NCBI GenBank assembly: GCA_031308135.1
Contig: JAHLJT010000631.1
Coordinates: forward strand, 264,664,948-264,728,947
Direction: 5' to 3'
Length of the DNA: 64,000 bases
Origin: Acheta domesticus
Taxonomy: Eukaryota > Arthropoda > Insecta > Orthoptera > Gryllidae
Notes under the pieces: generated by a model
Database searches by the model: none
Seen by the model: only the letters and a program-made list of their open reading frames with translations
What the model was told of the DNA's origin: nothing
Shown here: positions 24,137 through 35,703 of the stretch, piece after piece
Layout: every line of letters begins with the position of its first letter
How positions within the stretch are numbered: position 1 is the first letter of the stretch
Made by a program: the position numbers and the translations under genes

Positions 24137-25246
24137 AGGTGCGTTCGCTGTAACTTCACTCCGCACGTAAACAAACTTTGAGTGTTTCCCTCCACTCTGT
24201 AGTTCGTGATTGGCTACGCCATTCGCGCCACGACCATACTCAAATGCCCGCACGTGCCACAGCCAGAACTGTCATAGCATATTACTTTCACTAGTACTTC
24301 TTTAATACGCCCAAAATACCAGCCAAAACATGCAGATATTTTGCGTTAATATCACAGAATTTACATTTACGAGTATTCTTGTAAGGTAGCAGAGAAATCC
24401 CACCCGAAGCACGAATTTCAATAGAATATGCAGTGATGATCTTTTAAAATTTGCCAGTCTCAAATCTTCATTAACCACATCAAGAATTTTATTTTATGTT
24501 GGAAATTCATTTCTACGAAAAACTGTGCACATGAATACGAATGGCAGATTAACAAATTCATCGCTCTCGCCCTCCACATGTTTTGCTCTACATATCTTCT
24601 TACGTGGAGAAGTTACCTTTCCAATAACGTAATGCATTACACAGTTTTCAAACACTTCTGACACCGACACCTGCAATTCAGCAGTCATTTCTTCCACCTG
24701 CCACAAAGTCATTGACGGACTTTTAGCCGCTAATTATTCAAACACATCAATACAACCTTCTCACCACTTGAGGGATTTTCCCTGCGAATGTTTCAAACCG
24801 GATTATCATGAGACTGCTTCACTTATTGTGTTCGATGTGGAAACCAAAATCAACGCAATGAGAAAACACACCTTTCACTAACCAAACAAAAATATAGCAG
24901 TCTTTAGAACTTTCTCATTCGAGAACGGAACTGCTACTGATAAAATTTGGCAGGAGCGGCGACGTCGTGACGGCCTGGCGAACGAACGTTATCTCAAAGA
25001 GGTCCGTTGGCAGCTGAAGGTGGCAGTTAAGGTCATGGTCGGTGTCTGATTTTACTTCAAAGCAAAGGAGAAAATTATTTCGACTATTTGTGTAGAAAGT
25101 CAGGAAATAAATCAACTTTGAAAGGGACCCAACTCCTATAGCGCACGACGCCCTGAAGGAGAGTGTGGTGTTCGTCAGCCAATGAGAACAAGTGACGACC
25201 ACGTGCATTTGTTTACGTGCTGAGTAAAGTTAGAGCGAACGGACCT
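24137..25246. mobile_element. Terminal-inverted-repeat DNA transposon
   Basis: The ends are imperfect inverted repeats of about 40 bases: the left starts AGGTGCGTTCGCTGTAACTT, and the right, read inverted, starts AGGTCCGTTCGCTCTAACTT and continues through GCACGTAAACAAA. TA lies on both sides (24135-24136, 25247-25248), so a TA target duplication is possible, although CTAAGG/CCTTAG could itself be part of the repeat. The 1.1 kb interior has only short open frames with no transposase motif, so it is probably non-autonomous. Confidence 0.7.
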
Positions 25247-25478
25247 TAGTTTGCACGTTTAAAGTGTTGCAGGAATTTAATTATTATTTTTTTGGTATCT
25301 TTAAACCCGAATGTCATAAATTGTTGAGGACGGAATATAATATTCCATAAAGCAAAAGCACATTATTTAAATTGTACTACATGTATGATTTGCATTACTT
25401 AATAAATAGAAGAGTCAGTTTGTATAATCTTCTTAAGTTGGTTAATTACAGGGTTTATATAAAGATGTTCTTCAATTA

Positions 25479-25705
25479 CTCTGCGTGTCCTGTTTGTCAG
25501 GGGAAGCTGGAGCAGGCAGCGGAGGCGGCGTGGCAGCTGAACGTGGACCTGCGCCCCTCCTCCTGCGGCGCCTCCGCCCGCAGCAAAAGTGCTCACGTTC
25601 GGCCTCACGGGTGAGCCTGCCTGCCTGCCCTCCCCCCTCCTAGCGCTGCGCGCGGGCGGGTGCAGAGCGCCACCAGTTGCTGCTTGGCCTTGGCAGGTAC
25701 CACGG
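25479..25705 (+). pseudogene. Inverted, truncated lectin exon 2-intron 2 fragment
   Basis: This is a third copy of the GC-rich lectin block, on the opposite strand. It comprises the acceptor, exon 2 (25501-25610), the complete 86 bp intron (25611-25696) and only the first nine bases of exon 3, after which similarity stops. Exon 2 is 110 bp instead of 109 because of an extra A in a CAAAAG run (about 25584-25589), giving a frameshift. The sequence matches gene 2 (with the GASAR codons) rather than gene 1. No exon 1 or exon 4 is nearby, so it is a non-functional fragment. Confidence 0.85.
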
Positions 25706-25739
25706 GGAGGGTGACCCCTGGGTCGCGAGTGATAATGCA

Positions 25740-27120
25740 AAGAATTTTCCGCCGCGATCTAATAACTTGAAAAGGAAGCTGACAGAGTGTTGCATTATAA
25801 AGCAAGCATGGCCGCGCATGAACCGGCGTCGTCAAAAGTTCGTTATCGTCTCGTGCGATGTAGCGAAGCCGACGAGAGGGGACTGCCGGCCTTCGGTGAT
25901 CGGTGGCCAGCCTTCCATGTCCGGGGGCAAATCACCCCCTGCGCCAAAGACGGCGCGACCACAATAGGAGCAGCCATCACTTGCGGCAGCCCACTATCGA
26001 CAGCGGAAAAAGTAGTAGAACTGCAATCCACGCCGATCAGATGCCTCTGTACGTCAATTTTGTCACTTTCAACACCTTCAAATGTCTATGCAACGTCACT
26101 ATTAAATGTTTGTGATATTATAATTAAAATTAATAATTATAATTGCGATTGAACGTACCCGTAGTGAAGATTAAATTAAAACATAATTTTTCTTAAAAAT
26201 TTAAATAATAATAATAATAATAATAATAATTGTAAAATTTATTCTTAGTTCATTATCATGTCCCCTATTTCATTTTGTAATAGAATTCGTATTTCAAGAA
26301 CGGTTATTTATATTATATGTTTTTACATCAGAATGCATATTATGAGTCACACATATATAAATGCAATAATATGAAGAATGCAGAATACAGCACCACTATA
26401 TGAGAGTTACGTACTTGCCATTTACGTATCCACTTCCCGGTCTTGCTCCCAGTTTGTGTGAGAATAGGCAGTGTTATCGGTTGTCAGGGCAACTGAAGTG
26501 GCAGAATAAGGTACTGTAGGAGAGAGGGGACCATGTTCCACACTTCCTTTCTACTACTTCTATGTAGAGATGAGTGTGTCAATTAATTTTATGATTGTTT
26601 TTTGGGTAGTACAGGTTCCTTATAAATGGAAGAAACCTGATTCAACAAAAGTACCAGCCGCAAATGGAATTAGTCTGGGAGGTGTAATGATAGTTTGTGA
26701 TGAGAGAAAAGGATAAGAGAGGTGCTAGAAATAAATAATTATTATAATATATCTCGCACGACACGTAAAGAAAGACTTACTTCTCGTGATCGAGAGAATC
26801 TGATATTCAACTCCAATACCATTTGTTGGATGGTCTTCTCAAATCAGAAAGAATTCACCAATCGAGACAAACGAGGTGACATTCAAAACACTTCGGTCTC
26901 CTGATAGAGATCTGATGATTTATTTTCGCACCCATCCCGAAGATTCTAAATATTTCTTCAAAACCGAGTGCTTTTGCGTTTCTTAATAATCTGAAACGTC
27001 TTTTGGGAGACTTACCACACCCGCAGAAATAATCAAGAACCAATTTGATTCCTTTCAATTAGGCAAATAGATTGGCATTTTTCAGTTAGACACTTTTAGT
27101 ATCTTATTAAAGAACTAAAC
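25740..27120. other. Unassigned sequence with AAT microsatellite
   Basis: No gene recognised. It contains a GC-richer stretch (25790-26040) and an (AAT)n run at 26205-26231, otherwise AT-rich sequence. Short open frames lack recognisable motifs. Confidence 0.45.
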
Positions 27121-27124
27121 TCAC

Positions 27125-28492
27125 GTGTTTTTTGTGTTTCAAAGCACCTACAGTGGCGAAACACCGCGAATGACTATGACTACTGTCACTCCGGCATAAC
27201 ATTAATCTCAAGTTCGTAAGATATTCTTATGAATCTAGTTCACGGATTCATAAGATTGACAATATTTAAACCTAATTTTTTGAATGTACGTTTCTTCATA
27301 TATAGTTCTCACAACAAATTATTTACATTGAAATATAATAAATCTTTCAATATCTTTTAACGTTAAATGAAGATTTGGTTATTAGGACGTAATAATAATA
27401 ATAGTAATAATAATAATAAGAAGAAGAAGAAGAAGGAGAAGAAGAAGAATAGAAATCTGTATATGGCGTATGTGGATTTTAAAAAAGACTTCGATTCTGT
27501 TCCGCATGATTGGCTATTAGCAGTGCTTCGGCTTTACAAAGTCAACTCGTCTGTGATCATGTTCCTACAACATGTGATAACTACCTGGAGAACGAAGATA
27601 CACTTGAAAACACCTACTCAAGCAACTGAGACTGATATCATCCCTATAAAACGCGGTATTTTTCAAGATGATTCACTAAGCCCACTATGGTTTTTTTGTG
27701 CATGAACCCGTTGTCCAATATGCTAAACGCCACAGAATACGGATTTACGATCAAATCAGGAATGAATGTATTACATTGCATAACCATCTGGCTTATATGG
27801 ACGATGTAAAGCTGTATGCGTCAACTAACACACAGCTCACATATCTCCTGAAAACTGTGGAAAGATTTTCGAACGACATAAGGATGCAATTGGACTAGAC
27901 AAATGCCGAGCAGTGAGTTTGGTAAAAGGAAAGCTTCAAAATACTGCATACGACCTTGAGACCTGTGGTAGAATATGCGGTATGGAAGCTGAAGAAACGT
28001 ACCGATATCTGGGAGTTGAACAAGCTAGGCGCATTGATCACACCAAAATAAAGGATGAACTAACCACTGTATTTGTCGGGAGAGTACGAAGAATTTTAAA
28101 AAGTGGACTCAATGGAGGGAACATTTCGAAAGCTGTTAACACTTATGCTGTGCCCATCTTAGGATACTCAGCGGGAATAGTGTCATGGAGCATCACAGAC
28201 ATAGAGAATATTCAACGAACGTTGAGGGTGCTACTATCAAAAAACCTTAAGCATCACACCTCGAGCCTCTGTTGAACGTGTGACCATCTCACGACGTTGG
28301 CGGTAGAGGCTTCACTGACATTAACACCATGATCTGCAAGCAGGTAGAGAGCCTCTGGTAGTCGCTTGCATGGCCGTTTCGTTGCTTCAAGACAGCAAAA
28401 AACTGATGATGATGGCTAAGCCATCGAAAGCTGCTCTTAAAATAAATAACATTGTTGGCAATGACAACACCTGTGATCATTTAATTTGATTT
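27125..28492 (+). mobile_element. Non-LTR retroelement remnant with RT domain
   Basis: After a 5' part shared with 7745-7980 and an (AAT)n/(AAG)n run (27393-27450), a broken reverse transcriptase frame runs from about 27440 to 28275. Visible motifs are MAYVDFKKDFDSVPHDWLL (RT domain 3), IFQDDSLSPLWF (expected GIFQGDSLSPLWF) and the active-site-like AYMDDVKLYAS. The frame changes near 27700 and 27900, and the glycine of the QG motif is replaced by D. The motif wording resembles R2/NeSL-type LINEs. The 3' end (28394-28492) carries the CTGATGA-hairpin-GAAA core also seen at 9231-9257. Confidence 0.7.
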
Positions 28493-29292
28493 TGTTTTTC
28501 CCTGATACTCTGATTTTGTAAAAACCTAATGTAATGGGGTCTTTGCCCTATTGTGGGTGGGATAAATAAATAGGTTAAAAAATTAACCGGACATTAGATT
28601 ACAGCAGCCCTGAAGTCATAAATGAAATTAATGAAAATAATCATTCCAAAATACTGACGAAACTGATGAATCCCGCTGCTAATTCAGCTTTCTAGGTCTT
28701 CCATTTCATATACTTCCATGGAATCCCGAGACATGGAAACTAAACTTCCTCTAAGATATTTAAGTGTATTGTTTTTTGCTTTTGAAAAGTTTGTTACAAT
28801 AAAATTGAAACATTGAATAAAAATATACAAGGAAAATATGAGTAACAGTACATTACATTATATTATTTCAACATAGAGGCAGTGACGTTTCTGCTCTGAA
28901 TGAAAGATACACATAATTCGATATTATTTTTTAGTAATATTTCACATTTACATAATTCCTGTTATTTTGATAATCAATTTCAGTGATGTAATGTGTTGTT
29001 CTTGAAATACGAGTAATTACACTAAGTATCACACGAAGTACTGAGATATTACTTAATGCAGTAGTTCTACAGTCAAGTTGAACAACTTTTTGTGCATGCA
29101 TTTGTTTTTGAAGATTCATATTCAATAGTGTATATATTTTACGAAACAATAGTGTCAGTGTATTTCTCGCTAGACTAGAATAAAAAATATTACTAGGGAA
29201 TTTGAACATAAGTTTTGAACACAAATGTTTCTGTTTAACAATAAAAATTTAAAATGTACTATCAATGTAAGCCTTTAATTGTACCAAAAACC
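28493..29292. other. AT-rich sequence, no gene seen
   Basis: No recognisable gene or repeat structure up to the assembly gap. Confidence 0.5.
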
Positions 29293-30292
29293 NNNNNNNN
29301 NNNNNNNNNNNNNNNNNNNNNNNNNNNNNNNNNNNNNNNNNNNNNNNNNNNNNNNNNNNNNNNNNNNNNNNNNNNNNNNNNNNNNNNNNNNNNNNNNNNN
29401 NNNNNNNNNNNNNNNNNNNNNNNNNNNNNNNNNNNNNNNNNNNNNNNNNNNNNNNNNNNNNNNNNNNNNNNNNNNNNNNNNNNNNNNNNNNNNNNNNNNN
29501 NNNNNNNNNNNNNNNNNNNNNNNNNNNNNNNNNNNNNNNNNNNNNNNNNNNNNNNNNNNNNNNNNNNNNNNNNNNNNNNNNNNNNNNNNNNNNNNNNNNN
29601 NNNNNNNNNNNNNNNNNNNNNNNNNNNNNNNNNNNNNNNNNNNNNNNNNNNNNNNNNNNNNNNNNNNNNNNNNNNNNNNNNNNNNNNNNNNNNNNNNNNN
29701 NNNNNNNNNNNNNNNNNNNNNNNNNNNNNNNNNNNNNNNNNNNNNNNNNNNNNNNNNNNNNNNNNNNNNNNNNNNNNNNNNNNNNNNNNNNNNNNNNNNN
29801 NNNNNNNNNNNNNNNNNNNNNNNNNNNNNNNNNNNNNNNNNNNNNNNNNNNNNNNNNNNNNNNNNNNNNNNNNNNNNNNNNNNNNNNNNNNNNNNNNNNN
29901 NNNNNNNNNNNNNNNNNNNNNNNNNNNNNNNNNNNNNNNNNNNNNNNNNNNNNNNNNNNNNNNNNNNNNNNNNNNNNNNNNNNNNNNNNNNNNNNNNNNN
30001 NNNNNNNNNNNNNNNNNNNNNNNNNNNNNNNNNNNNNNNNNNNNNNNNNNNNNNNNNNNNNNNNNNNNNNNNNNNNNNNNNNNNNNNNNNNNNNNNNNNN
30101 NNNNNNNNNNNNNNNNNNNNNNNNNNNNNNNNNNNNNNNNNNNNNNNNNNNNNNNNNNNNNNNNNNNNNNNNNNNNNNNNNNNNNNNNNNNNNNNNNNNN
30201 NNNNNNNNNNNNNNNNNNNNNNNNNNNNNNNNNNNNNNNNNNNNNNNNNNNNNNNNNNNNNNNNNNNNNNNNNNNNNNNNNNNNNNNNNNNN
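29293..30292. other. Assembly gap of exactly 1000 N
   Basis: A run of 1000 N. The round number suggests a scaffold join of unknown true size. The right inverted-repeat arm starts at its edge, so a repeat probably stopped the assembly here. Confidence 0.98.
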
Positions 30293-31462
30293 GGCGATGT
30301 CCCGATTGAAACGGACCCCCTTCCTGGGTAGCGGTACGTTTAGAGAACCTTTCCGTTTCGAGTTTCCCAAGTTGAGGTAAAAAGGGACGTTAAATTACCC
30401 TTATTATTCCGATTGAATTTTTTAGGAAATCAGCTATTTTCGTATATTTCTAAAGTCCAGCAAGATTATTGATTCTGATTGAATATTAAATCAAATTTTA
30501 AAAAATTCTCAAAAATGCCACTACTGTGTACGTGAGCACTCTGTACGTGAACTCAGATATTTTGGACTGAAATATTGCTTATAATTAAATAATTTACTAT
30601 TTTGTTGACTTTCACCCACTTTTGCACGTACGTTGACTGTGACTTACATTCAAATAATTATATAATAAATAATAAATAATAAATAATTATCAAGCACAAT
30701 TTTCGTCTACGATAATAATATGATGGTTAAATATAGGGAAAAATAGGTCTTTATCACCATTTTCCAAACAAGAGTAGTTTAGAAGGTTGCTATTTTTGAC
30801 CTGCACATACCACAAAGCTATTAAATGTTCTTTTCCGAGATGCCTTTCCTGTGATGGTGCATATTTCAAGAATCTATTCTTGGGAGACCCTAGAAGCTGT
30901 TATTACTTACACTACAGACCACAATGCATGCAGCTGTATGATCAGCTTCTTGGCTTCTGTTGGATTGTGCAGGCCCTAGCTAAGAAATTTTTGTAGTTCG
31001 ACTCAACGATATTTAGCCGACCATGGAACATGTTCAAACTATCTACTAGCGTCCCTAACTCAAATCTTCCAAAATTTAAATTAAAAACCACTTTTGCTTA
31101 CAATGGCTCAAGTAATGAATAATACTGAGCTCTTTGGAAAAGCAATCACAATTTACAGAAAACTTATAAAAGATTAAGGGATCAATGGAATGATTCTGGT
31201 TGTAAAATGTTTCGATTGCAAAGATATTCTCTGTAGATTTGTTCAATAAAATAGTTCAATTCCATGCGTGAAGTTCCCTATTAAATCCACCAGATATTAT
31301 TTCTTAAAAAACACCAATTTAAAAATAAATTATTTTTGATTTAATGAAGTTATCTTGAGACGAGACTTTTTTTGATCTCGATGAGCATTAAATTAATAAG
31401 GGATACCTGTTCTCAAACAGATGTAATATACATATTTTGGTAATGATAAAGTATTTTAATGG
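30293..31462 (-). repeat. Right arm of the ~1.1 kb inverted repeat
   Basis: Reverse complement of 1-1139, with an internal AATAAATAATAAATAA expansion near 30660-30690. The outer boundary is clear at 31462; the inner boundary is hidden by the gap. Confidence 0.85.
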
Positions 31463-33600
31463 GTGGCAAGTAATTGATTAGCAGTAGCTTCCTAAAGACA
31501 CTCCTGTACCCACAGAACACCCATGTGAAGGGTGAATGGCGGATACCAGAATGAATTGAAACTTACAATTTTATAAATTTAACAAACTATCGGCTGAAAA
31601 ACATATCCTCTGAGACCCCAACTGTGGTCGGGCAAGATAACTGGACACTATTTGCAGTACTATTACCTTTTCATTTCCGTAATGTCCAGATGGAAACGCT
31701 TGTCGTGTCCGTTGCTAGGTATGCGGGGAGGTATGCGGGGAAGAAATTGAGATTGGAGTTCTCGATTGTATTTTCAAAGTCCTATTAATCCCACGAACCC
31801 ATTGTTTTGCAATAATTTTTATGTGACTCCATCAAAGAATCGGCATTAGTGCAGAAGACAAGCTTATCCGACTTAGTAAACAATACTCAAATACTTATTT
31901 TCATTCTTCTTTAGAAAGTCACTTTTGCTACCTCTATTTCAAGATAGTAAGCTCGTATTTGCCTCCATAGAGAAGAAAGAATTTTCGGAACTAATTCAGA
32001 ATTGATCTTATATAAGGATTAGATAATAACGCAGAAGAACTGCTTACAGGTGATCTTTCTGCATTATTAAGCATATTAGTAAAAATTGAGGAAATGTCAA
32101 AAAATGTACATTGGGTGGCGATAATAGCAGTTAGTTTTCTCAATGAAGTGTATTTATCGAAACTAACATTTTCATAGAAGGTCATGATTAAATTTTTGAA
32201 CATACGAGTCGTTTTTCTATAATTTGTGACAAACATAATAGTCGCCTACAAATTACTGCGCTTCAGTCGGATATGTCGTAGATTAGAATTTGCAATGTTG
32301 TGTATTATTTTTTCTCTCTTACATTCGATCTTTTGTTATACATTTTCACATTAATCCTTTAGAAATTATTTATTTTGAAATATTTGGAATGAAAATTACA
32401 AGCTCTCAAAGAATAGCGACAATATTGAGAATGCAATGGAATTTCGTTTCGAGCTTGCGAATTTTTGTGAATTACATGTCACTGTTGCGACTTGATGTAG
32501 CTGTATGAATAGGAGTTATAATTGTCAAATTTATGTTAATATATGCATGAAAATGTTTAAGTTTTTGCACTAAATGCTGTACATTTGTAGTAAGTAGAGT
32601 ATTTTTGCATGGTTTGGAATATTCTTCTCTAATCATGGCCCTATGGAATACATTTCTAATCGTCCGGGGTATCAGGCTTCTTTTTCCAATACAAGTTTAC
32701 AAAACGTTTGAATTATATTTTTTATGGAGTTGTAGAATTCACATAGTTCTGAGAACACTGCGATTGAAAAAAGTGAGGTTGTTCGCTTCTTGGTTGGATT
32801 GGGCGGTTTCAAATACTAGCAAGATGTTAGTAGCGTAGAATGTGCAAATATTTCAATACTACATAGCTGTTACTAATAACGCGTGAAAGTATGTGTTGTG
32901 GTCGCACCCCCAACTATTTCTGAAAGAGGTTTCTAAAGAAAGAGAACTTAATGGTGTGCGTGATGATCTTCACTTTGACTTTAAAATATGAAGGATTGTT
33001 GAAAAAATGGATCTAAATATTCATGTCAAATGCATCACACAACACTCGGCCGAATTATTAAAATATATTTAGTTGAATAATTTCTAGACGAAGGGTGTTA
33101 GGGCATTAAAATCTGGAAGTTTGAATCCATTGGGCCACAAAAAACTGGACCTCGCCGGACCGGAAGCCGCCGCTAGACCGGAAGCTCTATGACGAGATCT
33201 TCTTGGACATTCAATTGTATTTTGTCGGCCCGGCGCTTCTTGATACTACCCCATTTGGTCAGAGCCTTGCAGAATCTGCAACTGTACGTGAAATGAAACT
33301 AATTACTTGATGTTCTAGGCGATTAAATTGAACGGGTGTATCTCTCAGTAAGGTAATAAAGTTAAATAATATTAGAAAGAGTATGGTTATGCTTGCCCGA
33401 TCCTTTATTTTTGCATGGACAACTACGCGTAGCTTTCTCGAGAGTAAAAGACTTTTGTAATATGTTTGTGACTATCAAGGAAAACGAAAAGCTAACGGTC
33501 AAGGAAGATTGTATTTGGCGAGTGAGATGACATTGAGAACAGGGCATTTGCATTGAGAAGGCACAAGGCAGAGAAAATGTACTGGAGAGAGAGAGAGGGC
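31463..33600. other. Unassigned AT-rich sequence
   Basis: No gene recognised. Positions 31990-32110 align with about 22010-22190 ('AGGATTAGA.AATAACGC..AAGAA', 'GCATATTAG.AAAA'), so they belong to a dispersed repeat. Other open frames are short and featureless. Confidence 0.45.
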
Positions 33601-34204
33601 ATCATAAAATAAGAAGGCAAGACAAGGCAAGGACTGGGTTAGGGATGAGGCGTGTGGTCAATGGCATGGACAGAAAGAGGAGATGGAAAGTGCTTGAACG
33701 GTGGAATGGGGAGAAGCCATTGACAGCGTGGGCGAAGGCTTGCGTGGGAAAGAGAGAGAGCGCCGCCGCGTGGGAAGGGAGGGTGTGGGCGCGGAGGGGG
33801 CGTGGCCGTGTGGGGGGCGAGCGGGCAGGGCGCAGCAGCTGGAGCGAACGACGCCGCGCCACCTGGCAGCCGACCACGCCTCGCAGCGCGGCGCAGCGCG
33901 CCGCCTCCAAATGCTCACTAATCACTACCTGCCCTGCCGCCCCTCCTCTCCCCCATCGCCTCCCCCCTCCTCTCCCTACCTTTTTCTCGAAATGCCACAT
34001 TGCTCCAGGAGCGCTGCACGTCCTGAAGAACAACGTTGCACGTTGCGTCGACATGTATAATTTCTGTCCGCCGTTTCGGCACTCTTTACTTAGGGAATTG
34101 ACTCGTCTGCCAGAGGTGATAACTGCAGATCCTATACCAGAAGGTGTCCGAGTCCCGAAGGTGGCTGGCAAGGTAGCTAGGACGAGTTCAGCCGCTCTCT
34201 GAAG
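33600..34204. other. GC-rich islet, no supported gene
   Basis: A CpG-rich segment (strongest at 33750-34000) with long open frames on both strands, which is what GC-rich low-complexity sequence produces. The translations are arginine/proline/alanine-rich, without domains. It may be an unmethylated islet or promoter-like sequence. Confidence 0.4.
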
Positions 34205-34400
34205 GAGAATTTAAAGGCTGACTGCTCTGATCGGTAATTTTCCATGGTTTCTTTAAATATCACCAGGGGAATGCCGGAGAAATATCTTAACAAACGGGCC
34301 ACGGACAACGCGCGGTCTTTCCTTTCCCTTCCTTGTCCTATTCTCGCCCCTTATGAACACATACACTTACATGCAATAAACCATCACACGTGGTACATCG
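34205..34400 (+). mobile_element. SINE family 1, middle fragment
   Basis: It matches the body of the family 1 SINE ('TTTTCCATGGTTTCT', 'GAATGCCGGAG', 'CTTCCTTGTCCTATTCTCGCC'). It lacks the tRNA-like head and the 3' end. Confidence 0.65.
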
Positions 34401-35703
34401 AGGGAGATCAGTCGGGATATTCCTTGGAAACATATGGCAAAAACTTGGCATATTGGCATAAACATGTTAGTAAAAATCCGTGATAGTCGCGCAAGGACCT
34501 TCTCCAAATGAAAATGAACTGGAATTGACATGGAGGGAACGAAATTCTCTTTTAAAGAGCTGGTTTGAAATTGTAATAAAAAAATTGAAAGTAGGGGCAA
34601 TTCGTGACGGAATGAAATGTTTTTTAATCTGAATACTATATTGATATATTATTATTTTATTATTATTATTATTTACTTGAATAGTTTTGAAATCAGCATT
34701 TCATGTCCGTCAATTCCAGTTTTAGCAGGCAAAGCAAGAGTAAACTAATGAGATAAGTAAAATATAATTTGTTCCGTCTATTAAATGTGTACAAATTAGT
34801 TGAAAATAATTATCGTTGAACACATTGGTTCATTAAATAATTAAATAATTACATATTTACATCCAAATGCAATGCCTTCTGTATACTGCGGATCCCTACG
34901 CTATTTAAATATCTGTAGAAGGGTTCGTATTATATATTGCCAATCGATTTTATGCGTGCTTCATCTTCAGAGATAGCACCAATGCCGTGAATGAATCACG
35001 TCTCCTTGTTTTGCGTAGCGAAAACATGAAACTTTCAAACGATGTGCTCACACAATTTCCACAAAACAATGTTCCCATGGGGCGCAGTGAGCAACCGCAG
35101 AGGACAAAGCTCTTTTGTTAGGAAGCGGAGAGAAAGAATCTCTCATAAATAAAACCACAATGAACGAGAACGAGGCATTCAGATATATATTGTTTGTGAT
35201 CAGTGCTATGTTAACACCTTCCTCGCCAAGCGCACATTGTAATTCACGTTTTTTAAATTTTGTTTTGTAGAATTAGTGTTTCAATTTTGCGAAATCTAAG
35301 TCAAGAGCTTGAGAAGCTTGAATTTACACAATCTTTAAAAAATTTAAAAAATGTTGAACTCTGCTACTTTCTATTCTCATTTTGTTAATATAATTGAAGT
35401 GCAAGAAAAAACTTTATTATCTACCACCCCTCAGAGATTTGAGAATTAAAGTTTGTTTATTCACGGATTATTTACAAAGTTCATTGTCAAAGCAACTGGT
35501 TACTGTAAGAAGCTGCGGATTGATTGAAAGATGATTAGGTGGACTGCGACTACGCTTACATACTAAAGCAGAGCGAGTTGAGGGAAGGATTTTGGAGAAA
35601 TTCAATGTCAAGAAACGTGAACTTAAACAAAGATTAATAATGGTACAAAACATATACAGTGGTAACAGTTAATGTGTGTTCCAAATGCTCGGAGGAATTG
35701 ATT
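34401..35703. other. AT-rich sequence, no gene seen
   Basis: Contains an (ATT)n run near 34650-34672. No recognisable gene. Confidence 0.45.

Noticed and set aside
29249..30370. Three open frames of about 350 codons
   Set aside because: They consist of the 1000-N gap read as open sequence.
1..31462. A giant Polinton/Maverick-type element with 1.1 kb terminal repeats
   Set aside because: The interior holds lectin genes and assorted unrelated repeats; no DNA polymerase, integrase, capsid or ATPase frame is seen.
33645..34202. 185-codon frame and its antisense 189-codon frame
   Set aside because: GC-rich, arginine/proline/alanine-rich, open on both strands, no recognisable domain or splice context.
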